A DNA stretch of 64,000 bases from Flagellimonas profundi (lineage in GTDB: Bacteria; Bacteroidota; Bacteroidia; Flavobacteriales; Flavobacteriaceae): NCBI RefSeq assembly GCF_017313275.1, contig NZ_JAFLNM010000003.1:281261-345260 (forward strand), in the 5' to 3' direction. A model generated the notes under the pieces. The model saw only the letters and a program-made list of their open reading frames with translations. It made no database searches and was not told the origin of the DNA. The position numbers and the translations under genes are program-made. Shown here piece after piece: positions 44,457 through 52,254 of the stretch (position 1 is the first letter of the stretch; each line of letters opens with the position of its first letter).

Positions 44457-45458
44457 CTATGCTGGGGCCAGAAGTTTTCTAGGTTCATAATCCTTTACCA
44501 CATTGGCAATGGCCTTAATATGTTCTGGAGTGGTGCCGCAACATCCTCCAACAATGTTCACTAATCCTTTTTCTGCATATTCTTTAATCTGCACAGCCAT
44601 TTGCTCAGGTGTTTCATCATACTCGCCAAAGGCGTTGGGCAGTCCCGCATTAGGGTGAGCAGAAACTGCAAATTCCGACTTTGCTGAAACCACTTCCAAA
44701 TGGGGTACCAACTGTTTGGCTCCCAAGGCGCAATTGAAACCTACGGACAAAATCGGGATATGGGAAATGGAAATCAAAAAGGCTTCGGCGGTCTGCCCGG
44801 ACAACGTTCTTCCCGATGCATCGGTAATGGTACCGCTGACCATCACGGGCACTTTAATATTTCGTTCTTCTTTTACCTCTTCAATAGCGAAAAGTGCGGC
44901 TTTGGCATTAAGTGTGTCAAATATGGTCTCCACCAATAAAATATCTGCACCGCCATCGAGCAGGGCCTCCACTTGCTGTTTGTAGGCGATACGCAGTTCG
45001 TCAAAAGAAATGGCACGGAAACCTGGATCGTTAACGTCGGGGGACATACTGGCGGTCTTATTGGTCGGACCAATACTACCAGCCACAAATCTTGGTTTGC
45101 TTGGATTCTTTTGTGTGAATTCTTCGGCTACTTGCTTTGCAATCTTCGCGGATTCGTAATTCAGTTCATACACCAATTCTTCCATGCCGTAGTCTGCCAT
45201 GGCTATGGTAGTACCCGAAAAGGTATTGGTTTCGATGATGTCCGCCCCGGCTTCCAAAAACTTCCGATGGACTTCTTTTACGGCCTCGGGTTGCGTTAAG
45301 GACAACAAATCGTTGTTCCCTTGCAGGTCACTTGGCCAATCCTTGAATCGCTCTCCCCTAAAATCCTCTTCCTTGAATTTATAGCGCTGCAGCATGGTGC
45401 CCATGGCTCCATCCAGCACTAAAATCCGTTTCTTCAATATGTCCTCAATTTTTTCCAT
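44457..45458 (-). CDS. methionine synthase, N-terminal homocysteine S-methyltransferase subunit
   Basis: 333 residues from the ATG at 45458. A zinc-dependent homocysteine methyltransferase barrel: [41 protein letters not shown] (Cys ligand) and [11 protein letters not shown] (the paired Cys ligands). It corresponds to the first domain of single-chain MetH. A further ATG at 45497 would add 13 residues without family similarity and intrude into the riboswitch expression platform. It heads the metH-metF operon. Confidence 0.93.
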   Translation of the reverse strand: MEKIEDILKKRILVLDGAMGTMLQRYKFKEEDFRGERFKDWPSDLQGNNDLLSLTQPEAVKEVHRKFLEAGADIIETNTFSGTTIAMADYGMEELVYELNYESAKIAKQVAEEFTQKNPSKPRFVAGSIGPTNKTASMSPDVNDPGFRAISFDELRIAYKQQVEALLDGGADILLVETIFDTLNAKAALFAIEEVKEERNIKVPVMVSGTITDASGRTLSGQTAEAFLISISHIPILSVGFNCALGAKQLVPHLEVVSAKSEFAVSAHPNAGLPNAFGEYDETPEQMAVQIKEYAEKGLVNIVGGCCGTTPEHIKAIANVVKDYEPRKLLAPA

Positions 45459-45492
45459 AGTACAATTTCCCTTCAAAAAAGGATGTAGTAAG

Positions 45493-45666
45493 ATCAAGAA
45501 AGGTGTGTGGATACGGTACTGTATTCGTTCGTTATCCTTCCCCTTACAGGTTAAACTTCCTAAAGGTCTTGAAAAAATTCAAGACAAGGGTAGAATGTAG
45601 CACCTTCTCGAAGTCGAGGGTTGCTAAGGCTTCACAGGGTCCAATCCCTCCACCTTTCTTGATAAC
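45493..45666 (-). ncRNA. SAM-I riboswitch (S-box) of the metH-metF operon
   Basis: The minus strand reads GTTATCAAGAAAGGTGGAGG, then GTGAAGCCTTAGCAACC, the S-box core. P1 closes with GTTATC (45666-45661) pairing GATAAC (45536-45531). The platform follows: CACCTTTCTTGAT at 45505-45493 is perfectly complementary, over 13 bases, to the aptamer's 5' strand at 45663-45651, so aptamer and downstream helix exclude each other. A near-consensus -7 element lies at 45693-45700. The remaining 45700-45809 holds nothing I can name. Confidence 0.92.
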
Positions 45667-45809
45667 ACTTTCAATTTATAAATGAACTGAACTGCAAAGA
45701 AACGGCACTCCTGAGTCAAAAGCAAAAAAAGCCCCTGAATTTTTAGAAAACCAACAATAAAAATTGGATTTATCGCTCAGTCAATTTTTAGTTTGATTAT
45801 GTGATTTTT

Positions 45810-46571
45810 TTAAATCATGATACCACCCGATACTTCGATACGCTGTGCATTGATCCATTTGGCATCTTCCGTGCACAAGAAAGCGACCACACCGCCGATA
45901 TCATCCGGCTCACCGACCCTTCCCAGTGCCGTAAAATTGGTTACGGCTTTACGCTTGGCCTCGTTGGTCTTGTTCTCTCCTCCTCCAAAATCGGTTGCCA
46001 CAGCACCTGGTGCGACCACGTTAGCCCTTATTTTTCTATCGGCCAGCTCCTTGGCCAAATATCTGGTGAACACTTCCACCCCTCCCTTCATGGCTCCATA
46101 GGCCGACGAATTTGGAAGGCTGAACCTTGCCAATCCCGAAGATATATTGATGATCCTGGCCTCATCATTTAGGTACGGAAGTGATTTCTGTGTGAGGAAA
46201 TAAACACCTTTTAAATGAATGTTCATCATCTCATCAAATTGTTTTTCAGTAGTTGAAACAAATGGTTCATAGATTCCCGTTCCCGCATTGTTGACAAGAA
46301 AGTCAAATTTGGAAGTTCCCATCACCTCTTTGAGGCCCTTTGCCAATCGCTCATAAAAAGCATCAAAAGTTGTAACGTTCGATGTATCCAATTGTAGGGC
46401 CAGTGCCTTTTGTCCCAATTTTTGGATATTCGCCACTACATCTTCGGCCATTTCTTTGTTGGTATGATAAGTAAGGACCACATCAATTCCCTTGTTTGCA
46501 ATCTTCAAGGCCATGTCCTTGCCCAGACCACGGCTGCCTCCCGTGATCAAAGCAATCTTTGTTGTTGTCAT
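45810..46571 (-). CDS. short-chain dehydrogenase/reductase
   Basis: 253 residues, classical SDR: cofactor motif TGGSRGLG (about 11-18), NNAG, catalytic Ser in NISSGLARF and YGAMK (Tyr-x-x-x-Lys), then VAPGAVATDF and the C-terminal VSGGIMI. The motif and the basic/polar residues after strand 2 (LTYHTNKE) suggest NADPH or NADH; undecided. The substrate is unknown. It lies between the SAM-I riboswitch and the reductase operon, with no clear partner. Confidence 0.88.
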   Translation of the reverse strand: MTTTKIALITGGSRGLGKDMALKIANKGIDVVLTYHTNKEMAEDVVANIQKLGQKALALQLDTSNVTTFDAFYERLAKGLKEVMGTSKFDFLVNNAGTGIYEPFVSTTEKQFDEMMNIHLKGVYFLTQKSLPYLNDEARIINISSGLARFSLPNSSAYGAMKGGVEVFTRYLAKELADRKIRANVVAPGAVATDFGGGENKTNEAKRKAVTNFTALGRVGEPDDIGGVVAFLCTEDAKWINAQRIEVSGGIMI

Positions 46572-46654
46572 TTCCCAAATATTTTGATTTTAAACAAATG
46601 TAATGGTTAGTCTCGCTTTTTTAAGGTTTAGGATGATATTTCCCTAAATCAAAA

Positions 46655-46687
46655 AACACCCTCCAAAATTACTTCTGGAAGGTGTTT
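46655..46687 (-). terminator. terminator after the sulfite-reduction operon
   Basis: On the minus strand AAACACCTTCCA and TGGAGGGTGTTT form a hairpin with one bulge, followed by six T, 22 bp after the ferredoxin reductase stop. Confidence 0.85.
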
Positions 46688-46709
46688 CAGCTTCTAAAAA
46701 CAACTTATA

Positions 46710-47771
46710 TCAATTGATGCTCTGTACGACTTCTTTTTTTGCTTCTTTCTTGGAACCATCGAATCCCTGTACACCTCCTACGGTGGTATACTTCATTACA
46801 AACCGTTTATCCGGGTTGATGATTTGATAGGCATACTGGCACATAACGGCCGCCTCGTGAAATCCGGACAGAATCAACTTTAGTTTACCTGGGTAGGTGT
46901 TGACATCACCAATGGCAAACACCCCTGGAAGATTGGTCTGGTAATCCTTGGCATTGTTTACCTTGATGGCGTTTTTCTCGATTTCCAGGCCCCAGTTACC
47001 CAGTGGTCCCAATTTTGGGGACAATCCGAACAGAGGAATAAAGTAATCTGTCTCTACATATGTTTGTTCCTTCTCTTCATCATTGTATTTTATTACAACT
47101 GCATGAAGGTCTTCTTTACCGTGTATTTCCTTTACTTCTGCTTTGGTATACAATTGAATCTTACCCAACTTGGCCAATTCACGTGCCTTTTCGACAGAAT
47201 CCAAAGCTCCACGGAACTCATTTCTACGGTGCACCAAAGAAACTTCGGAAGCCACATCGGCCAAAAAGATTGCCCAATCCAACGCCGAGTCGCCTCCGCC
47301 AGAGATCACTACTTTTCTATCGCGGAACTGTTCCGGGTCTTTGATCATATATTCCACTCCCTTGCTTTCAAAAAGGCCGATATTCGGAATCATAGGTTTT
47401 CTTGGTTCAAAAGAACCGAGTCCGCCTGCAATTACTACCACAGGGGCATGATGTTGTGTTCCTTTATTGGTGGTCACAATATAGGACCCGTCTTCTTGTT
47501 TATCCAAAGTTTCGGCACGTTCCCCCAAGGTGAATCCTGGTTCAAACGGCTTGATCTGCTCCATAAGGTTATCAACCAAAGTACCCGCTAAAATTTCTGG
47601 GTAAGCTGGAATATCGTAAATGGGTTTCTTTGGATATATTTCTGAACATTGTCCTCCAGGCTGTGGCAAAGCATCAATTAAATGACACTTGAGTTTGAGT
47701 AATCCCGCTTCGAAAACGGTGAACAATCCTGTTGGGCCTGCTCCGATTATAATGATGTCTGTTTTTATCAT
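46710..47771 (-). CDS. ferredoxin-NADP reductase (TrxB-like type)
   Basis: A 353-residue two-dinucleotide-binding flavoprotein. The FAD motif is GAGPTGLF at the N-terminus and the NADPH motif is GGGDSALDWA; ATG-like FAIGDVNTYPGKLKLI ends the FAD domain. The CxxC of thioredoxin reductase is absent, which together with PGGQCSEIYPKK marks the YumC-type FNR group. Placed after the sulfite reductase and siroheme methylase genes, it most likely supplies reduced ferredoxin to sulfite reductase. A palindromic repeat occupies the gap before it. Confidence 0.87.
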   Translation of the reverse strand: MIKTDIIIIGAGPTGLFTVFEAGLLKLKCHLIDALPQPGGQCSEIYPKKPIYDIPAYPEILAGTLVDNLMEQIKPFEPGFTLGERAETLDKQEDGSYIVTTNKGTQHHAPVVVIAGGLGSFEPRKPMIPNIGLFESKGVEYMIKDPEQFRDRKVVISGGGDSALDWAIFLADVASEVSLVHRRNEFRGALDSVEKARELAKLGKIQLYTKAEVKEIHGKEDLHAVVIKYNDEEKEQTYVETDYFIPLFGLSPKLGPLGNWGLEIEKNAIKVNNAKDYQTNLPGVFAIGDVNTYPGKLKLILSGFHEAAVMCQYAYQIINPDKRFVMKYTTVGGVQGFDGSKKEAKKEVVQSIN

Positions 47772-47788
47772 AATTCTCCTTTTAATTG

Positions 47789-47810
47789 CTCTCGACTACG
47801 CTCGAGCTGA
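47789..47810 (-). repeat. dispersed palindromic repeat between cobA and the FNR gene
   Basis: The minus strand reads TCAGCTCGAGCGTAGTCGAG, containing the family core AGCGTAGTCGA. It fills much of the 48-bp intra-operon gap. Confidence 0.75.
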
Positions 47811-47819
47811 CATTTTTGA

Positions 47820-48596
47820 TTAAACTTTCTCTAGCAATTCTTTTCCCTGATTTTGATATTTCTTTTGAACATCCAAGAGTTGTTGGCGATGGTTCACCAC
47901 CTCTCCTATGATTATTATGGCAGGATTGGATAACTGCTGCTCCCTTGCCTTGTCCTCAATAGAAGCAACAGTGCTAACTCCAATCTTTTCGTAATCGGTT
48001 GTGCCATTTTGAATGATGGCCACTGGTGTATCTTCTTTCCCTTCTTTCTTGAAAAGTTCCATAATTTCTCCAAGCTTGGACATCCCCATAAGAATGATAA
48101 CTGTTGCGTTGGATTTTGCGGCCAATGCCACATCGGTTGAAAGCTTGTGTTCCTTGGTTGTTCCAGTAATCACCCAAAAACTTTCGGCAGCACCTCTTTT
48201 GGTCACCGGAATGTTTTGTGATGCTGGTACCGATACCGAGGATGAAATCCCTGGCACTACGGCCACTTCCACTCCATATGCTGCGGCATATTCCATCTCT
48301 TCCGCTCCTCTTCCAAATACAAAAGGATCTCCGCCCTTTAAACGAACCACACACAATCCTTGGGTAGCCCGCTCAACAATCAAATCGTTGATTTGATTTT
48401 GTTGATAGGAATAGCACCCCTTGCGTTTACCAACAAAAATTTTCTCCGCTTTCGGCGCATATTCCAGTAGCTCTGGAGACACCAAAGCATCATACAGAAC
48501 AACATCCGCATTTTGTAGGGTTTTGATTCCTTTTAGGGTTATCAAATCCACATCGCCCGGGCCTGCACCCACAACTGTCAATTTTCCTCTATACAT
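47820..48596 (-). CDS. cobA: uroporphyrinogen-III C-methyltransferase (siroheme synthesis)
   Basis: 258 residues. It methylates uroporphyrinogen III at C2 and C7 to give precorrin-2, precursor of siroheme, the cofactor of the neighbouring sulfite reductase. Signatures: VGAGPGDVDLITLKG, RLKGGDPFVFGRGAEE, VPGISSSVSVPA and MGMSKLGEIM. It is a SUMT-only form without the CysG dehydrogenase/ferrochelatase domain, which must be encoded elsewhere. It overlaps the 3' end of the sulfite reductase gene by 8 bases. Confidence 0.93.
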   Translation of the reverse strand: MYRGKLTVVGAGPGDVDLITLKGIKTLQNADVVLYDALVSPELLEYAPKAEKIFVGKRKGCYSYQQNQINDLIVERATQGLCVVRLKGGDPFVFGRGAEEMEYAAAYGVEVAVVPGISSSVSVPASQNIPVTKRGAAESFWVITGTTKEHKLSTDVALAAKSNATVIILMGMSKLGEIMELFKKEGKEDTPVAIIQNGTTDYEKIGVSTVASIEDKAREQQLSNPAIIIIGEVVNHRQQLLDVQKKYQNQGKELLEKV

Positions 48597-50679
48597 GTTC
48601 CAATTCTAACTTTCTGAACGTTTCCAACCGTTCCAAAACGGTTTTGGCATCTTTCAAATAGCTTTTGGCAAAAGCTTCGGATGGTTCGTTCTTATTTATT
48701 TGAAGGGCTACTTCTCCAAACCCACCCTCAAAGGCTATTTTTCCTTCTTCCACATAAAGCTTATCAAAATCCTTGATGATGCTTGCATGGGTATTGGTCT
48801 TTACTTTTTCAGCCGTCAGTAATGCTTTGGCTGAATTCACAATGGATTGATAGGAATAATAGATACTTGCTGCCCATTTTCCCTCTTTAATGGCTTCCTC
48901 AGCATTTTCTATTTTCTCTTGGCTTTCAAAGAACAAGGTTGCCACCAGATCTACAATGACACCAGCACATTCTCCGATACCTATCTCTTTTTTATACTTT
49001 TCCTCGTTACCCCAGTCGATAAAATCGTCTTGGGTCAAATTATCCACATCGGTCAAAGGTTTAAGGAAGTCGTAGAAATAATGTTGTCCTTTTTCCTCGT
49101 AATAATCGGTAAAGGATGCTCCATTTCCGTTGGCTTCAAAATCGTCCAAAATTAGGCGTAATGCCCGTGGACCTCTTTTACTTGGAATCTTGGCCACTTT
49201 ATCTGCAAATCTTGCTCGTCCGTCACCATAATTTCCACCTCCCAACAATACTTGAAGGGCGGGAGCTACCAACTTATCCTTGGTTCTTACGGACATTCCC
49301 TGAAAGCCGATGTGTGCCATATTGTGCTGCCCACAAGCGTTCATGCAGCCACTGATTTTGATAACCACATCCGTATTATTGATATACTGTGGGTATTCCG
49401 CCTTGATAACCCTTTCCAACTCATCTGCAATTCCCGTACTACTGGCAATACCAAGATTACAGGTGTCCGTTCCTGGACAAGCTGTAATGTCGAGAGCCTT
49501 GTTATACCCAGCTTCGGCAAAGCCCAGCTTTTTGAGTTCCTGGTAAAAGAAAGGAACCAGTTCCTCCTTGACATAGGGTATCAATATGTTTTGCCTAAGT
49601 GACAACCGAATCTCACCTGCGGCATAATCTTGTACCAGTTTGGCCAACTCACGAGCTTTATCCGTGTAGAAATCCCCTAATAGTACTTTGATTCCGATGG
49701 CAACATAACCTTCTTGCTTTTGAGGCACCAAGTTGGTTGACTTCCATTGATCAAAAGCTTCTTGATCTTTGATTGAAACCTCTGGGATTTCAACCTCCGC
49801 CACTTTAACTTTTGGGTAGTTTTCGAAATTGATGGGATAGTTTTGGTGGGGAACCGCTGTTTGTTCTTCTTCCAACAATTGTTTAAACCCATCTAAACCA
49901 ATATCCTTCAACAAAAATTTCATTCTGGCCTTGGCCCTACTCTTACGCTCCCCGTATCTATCGAATACACGGATTACGCCTTCCATCAATGGAATAATTT
50001 TATCTGTCGGCAAAAAGCTATAAAGCTCATCGGCGTGGCGCGGTTGTGAACCAAGACCACCGGCCAACATTACTTTAAATCCTCTTTCACCATTACTTTC
50101 TTTGGCAATAAAACCAAGATCGTGCATATAGGAAAGTCCTGTATCCGCATCACTGGCGGAGAAAGAAACCTTGAACTTTCTTCCCATTTCCTGTCCGATC
50201 GGATTTCGCAGGAAATATTCGAAGACCGCTTGGGCATAAGGGGACACATCAAATGGTTCGTCCACATCGATTCCAGCAGTTTCGCTAGCGGTTACGTTTC
50301 GAACAGTGTTCCCACAGGCTTCACGAAGGGTTACCTCGTCCTTTTCAAGCTGTGCCCACAGCTCAGGTGTACGTTCCAAATCAACATAATGAATCTGGAT
50401 ATCCTGACGTGTGGTGATATGCAATCGTCCCCTGGAATATTCGTCGGAAACATCGGCGATTCGAAGCAATTGATTGGAGGTAACCTTTCCATAGGGCAAC
50501 TTAATACGAATCATCTGCACGCCCTGTTGACGCTGTCCATAAACTCCACGTGCCAATCGTAGACTTCGGAATTTTTCCTCATCTATATTTCCACCTTTGA
50601 ACTGGCGAATTTTTTTCTCCAATTCGATGATGTCTTTTTCTACAATCGGGTTTTCTATTTCTGTTCTAAAACTTTGCAT
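48589..50679 (-). CDS. ferredoxin-type sulfite reductase fused to a C-terminal HEPN domain
   Basis: 696 residues. Two ferredoxin-like/siroheme repeats: RGRLHITTRQDIQIHYVDL and LSLRQNILIPYV. The [4Fe-4S]-siroheme cysteines are Cys401, Cys407 (CPGTDTC) and Cys445, Cys449 (CMNAC). The core ends near 570; residues 590-696 form an added all-helical HEPN-like domain (EEAIKEGKWAASIYYSYQSIVNSAKALLTAEKV). It reduces sulfite to sulfide. The HEPN part lacks an obvious RxxxxH RNase motif, so it is more likely structural or ligand-binding. It heads the operon with cobA and FNR. Confidence 0.88.
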   Translation of the reverse strand: MQSFRTEIENPIVEKDIIELEKKIRQFKGGNIDEEKFRSLRLARGVYGQRQQGVQMIRIKLPYGKVTSNQLLRIADVSDEYSRGRLHITTRQDIQIHYVDLERTPELWAQLEKDEVTLREACGNTVRNVTASETAGIDVDEPFDVSPYAQAVFEYFLRNPIGQEMGRKFKVSFSASDADTGLSYMHDLGFIAKESNGERGFKVMLAGGLGSQPRHADELYSFLPTDKIIPLMEGVIRVFDRYGERKSRAKARMKFLLKDIGLDGFKQLLEEEQTAVPHQNYPINFENYPKVKVAEVEIPEVSIKDQEAFDQWKSTNLVPQKQEGYVAIGIKVLLGDFYTDKARELAKLVQDYAAGEIRLSLRQNILIPYVKEELVPFFYQELKKLGFAEAGYNKALDITACPGTDTCNLGIASSTGIADELERVIKAEYPQYINNTDVVIKISGCMNACGQHNMAHIGFQGMSVRTKDKLVAPALQVLLGGGNYGDGRARFADKVAKIPSKRGPRALRLILDDFEANGNGASFTDYYEEKGQHYFYDFLKPLTDVDNLTQDDFIDWGNEEKYKKEIGIGECAGVIVDLVATLFFESQEKIENAEEAIKEGKWAASIYYSYQSIVNSAKALLTAEKVKTNTHASIIKDFDKLYVEEGKIAFEGGFGEVALQINKNEPSEAFAKSYLKDAKTVLERLETFRKLELEHV

Positions 50680-50690
50680 AATCTAGTTTT

Positions 50691-50709
50691 CCTATCGTTT
50701 TTATAGATA
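50691..50709. promoter_or_regulatory. possible third copy of the CTATAGTTTTAGTAGA-type site
   Basis: CCTATCGTTTTTATAGATA agrees at about 15 of 19 positions with the site at 51473-51489 and lies in the 79-bp gap just before the sulfite reductase ATG. Confidence 0.4.
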
Positions 50710-50758
50710 ATAATAATATGAATCATCTTAAGTTATTTCATCCATCTACTTCATTTAT

Positions 50759-51382
50759 CTATTGAAGATGAATGCCACACTCTCTGCTTTCTAAAGCTTT
50801 TACAGGATCAAAATATGTGCTGTTCTTAGGCAAATTATGTTCTTCCAAATAGCCATCCAAGTCTTCATCTGTCCAATAATAAAAAGGGCTGATTTTAAGA
50901 ATACCGTCTTTACTATAACTCAAAATATCCTTTGAGCTTCTTAATTCCGTTTGTCGTATTCTAATGTTGGAAAACCAAATATCCGGTTTAAAATCTACCA
51001 AAGCTCTGCGGAAGGGCTCAAGTTTAACAATCTCAGAAAATTCGGCATGTTCGGGCTGGTCTACTGAAGGAAAGCCTAAACGATGTTCTGTAAAGGCCCT
51101 TGTTTCTTTAGGGACGTAGGTGTTAAGATTAAGATTGAGCAAATTTGTCAAATATGCAGCATGCTCATAGGTTTCTGGCAAATTATAACCCGTATCACAC
51201 CAAACCACATTGATATCAGGGTCTTCCATACTGAATGTATTCAGAAGCACCGCAGAGTATTTACCAAAGCTTGTTGTTACTATTCTTCTGTTTGACAATT
51301 GCAATGCCCAACTGATAATCTCTTCAGGGGGTATCCCTCTAAATTGCTTATTGTAATATTCCAAATCAATATTGAACGCCAT
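50759..51382 (-). CDS. cysH: phosphoadenosine phosphosulfate reductase family protein (CysH)
   Basis: A 207-residue PP-loop-type enzyme reducing (phospho)adenylyl sulfate to sulfite. TTSFGKYSAVLLNTF is the modified PP-loop, WCDTGYNLPETYEHA and the C-terminal ECGIHLQ with its catalytic Cys are present. The CC...CxxC cysteines of iron-sulfur APS reductases are absent, so by rule it should use PAPS. It is unusual that no cysD/cysN/cysC is adjacent. Two candidate operator repeats lie immediately upstream. Confidence 0.88.
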   Translation of the reverse strand: MAFNIDLEYYNKQFRGIPPEEIISWALQLSNRRIVTTSFGKYSAVLLNTFSMEDPDINVVWCDTGYNLPETYEHAAYLTNLLNLNLNTYVPKETRAFTEHRLGFPSVDQPEHAEFSEIVKLEPFRRALVDFKPDIWFSNIRIRQTELRSSKDILSYSKDGILKISPFYYWTDEDLDGYLEEHNLPKNSTYFDPVKALESRECGIHLQ

Positions 51383-51393
51383 AAAATATATAA

Positions 51394-51489
51394 TCTATAG
51401 TTTTACTAGAGTTTTCAAAAATAAAATTAATTTTAGAACAAAAAGTAAAATAAACTATAAACTCACTTTTATCCTATAGTTTTAGTAGA
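51394..51489. promoter_or_regulatory. paired repeats, candidate Rrf2-regulator operators upstream of cysH
   Basis: TCTATAGTTTTACTAGA (51394-51410) and CCTATAGTTTTAGTAGA (51473-51489) match at 15 of 17 positions; between them AACTATAAACTC (51452-51463) is a partial inverted copy. They occupy the 159-bp AT-rich gap between cysH and a small membrane protein, close to an Rrf2-type regulator gene. Regulation by that protein is an inference. Confidence 0.55.
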
Positions 51490-51541
51490 TTAATAAAAAA
51501 ATCCATTGCATTTTAAAATTTTGATAAAGATATAAGTCTGT

Positions 51542-51763
51542 TTAACCAAAAATCAAATAGAGAATTAGTAGTAAAAGAGCAAATAATAGAAAACCAACTA
51601 TTCCATTCCAAAAATCATTATTTGTATTGGCGATATGATTTTTTGGTTTTTCCTTTAAGAATGAATCAAAATCTTTTTTCTTTTTTTCAAACAATAAGCT
51701 GACAAACTTGAAGAACAGATAACGGACATAGGCTCCTGAAATTTCCAAAAAAGCAGTAAACAT
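51542..51763 (-). CDS. small single-pass membrane protein
   Basis: 73 residues. An N-terminal amphipathic/hydrophobic stretch (FLEISGAYVRYLFFKFVSLLF), a basic linker KKKKDFDSFLKEKPKNH and a C-terminal transmembrane helix (GIVGFLLFALLLLILYLIFG). I do not recognise a family. It lies between the Rrf2 regulator and cysH, on the same strand, 27 bp after the regulator. Confidence 0.6.
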   Translation of the reverse strand: MFTAFLEISGAYVRYLFFKFVSLLFEKKKKDFDSFLKEKPKNHIANTNNDFWNGIVGFLLFALLLLILYLIFG

Positions 51764-51790
51764 TTTTAAATCCTTTAAGAATTAAGAGTG

Positions 51791-52201
51791 TCAGAGCAAA
51801 TCTGCCAAAGTATTGTTTCGATACACCTCTAGAGCACTGTCCCTTACTTGAAGCATCAATTTATGAACAGAGCACTCCTCTTCATCCGGGCAGTCATCAC
51901 ATTTTTCGTAGAAATTAAGACTAACGCATGGCACCATGGCAATGGGACCTTCCAAAATGCGCATTACAGTAGTCATAAGAATGTCTTTGGGTTCCTTTAT
52001 AAGGTAATATCCTCCACCTTTTCCTTTTTTGGACCCCAAAAGACCATTTCTTCGAAGGGTGAGCAAAATACTTTCCAAAAACTTCTGGGATATATTCTCA
52101 TGCTTAGCTATTTCAGCAATTTGAATGGGTTCCCTATCCCTTACTTTGGCAAGAAAAGTAAGCGCCTTTAAACCGTATTTTGTCTTCTTTGAGAGCATCA
52201 T
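51791..52201 (-). CDS. Rrf2-family transcriptional regulator
   Basis: 136 residues from the ATG at 52201 (MMLSKKTKYGLKAL, the canonical family start). Winged helix with IQIAEIAKHENISQKFLESILLTLRRNGLLGSKKGKGGGY, where the last part is the Rrf2 wing. Cysteines in PCVSLNFYEKCDDCPDEEEC could bind an iron-sulfur cluster as in IscR-like sensors. A start at 52255 would overlap the metZ stop as TAATG and add 18 residues; possible but atypical. Placed between metZ and cysH, it is a good candidate for the sulfur-assimilation regulator. Confidence 0.85.
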   Translation of the reverse strand: MMLSKKTKYGLKALTFLAKVRDREPIQIAEIAKHENISQKFLESILLTLRRNGLLGSKKGKGGGYYLIKEPKDILMTTVMRILEGPIAMVPCVSLNFYEKCDDCPDEEECSVHKLMLQVRDSALEVYRNNTLADLL

Positions 52202-52254
52202 ACGAATATAGGGAAAATTAACAATCCATCCCTCAAATCTAGAGGCTATAAACA

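Noticed and set aside
44447..44460. A frameshift separating the two methionine synthase genes
   Set aside because: Each gene has a proper start and stop, the break falls at a known domain boundary and the gap is only 9 bp.
45600..45625. CTCGAAGTCGAG-like palindrome at 45610 as another member of the dispersed repeat family
   Set aside because: It is a paired stem within the SAM-I aptamer and lacks the AGYGYAGTCGA core.
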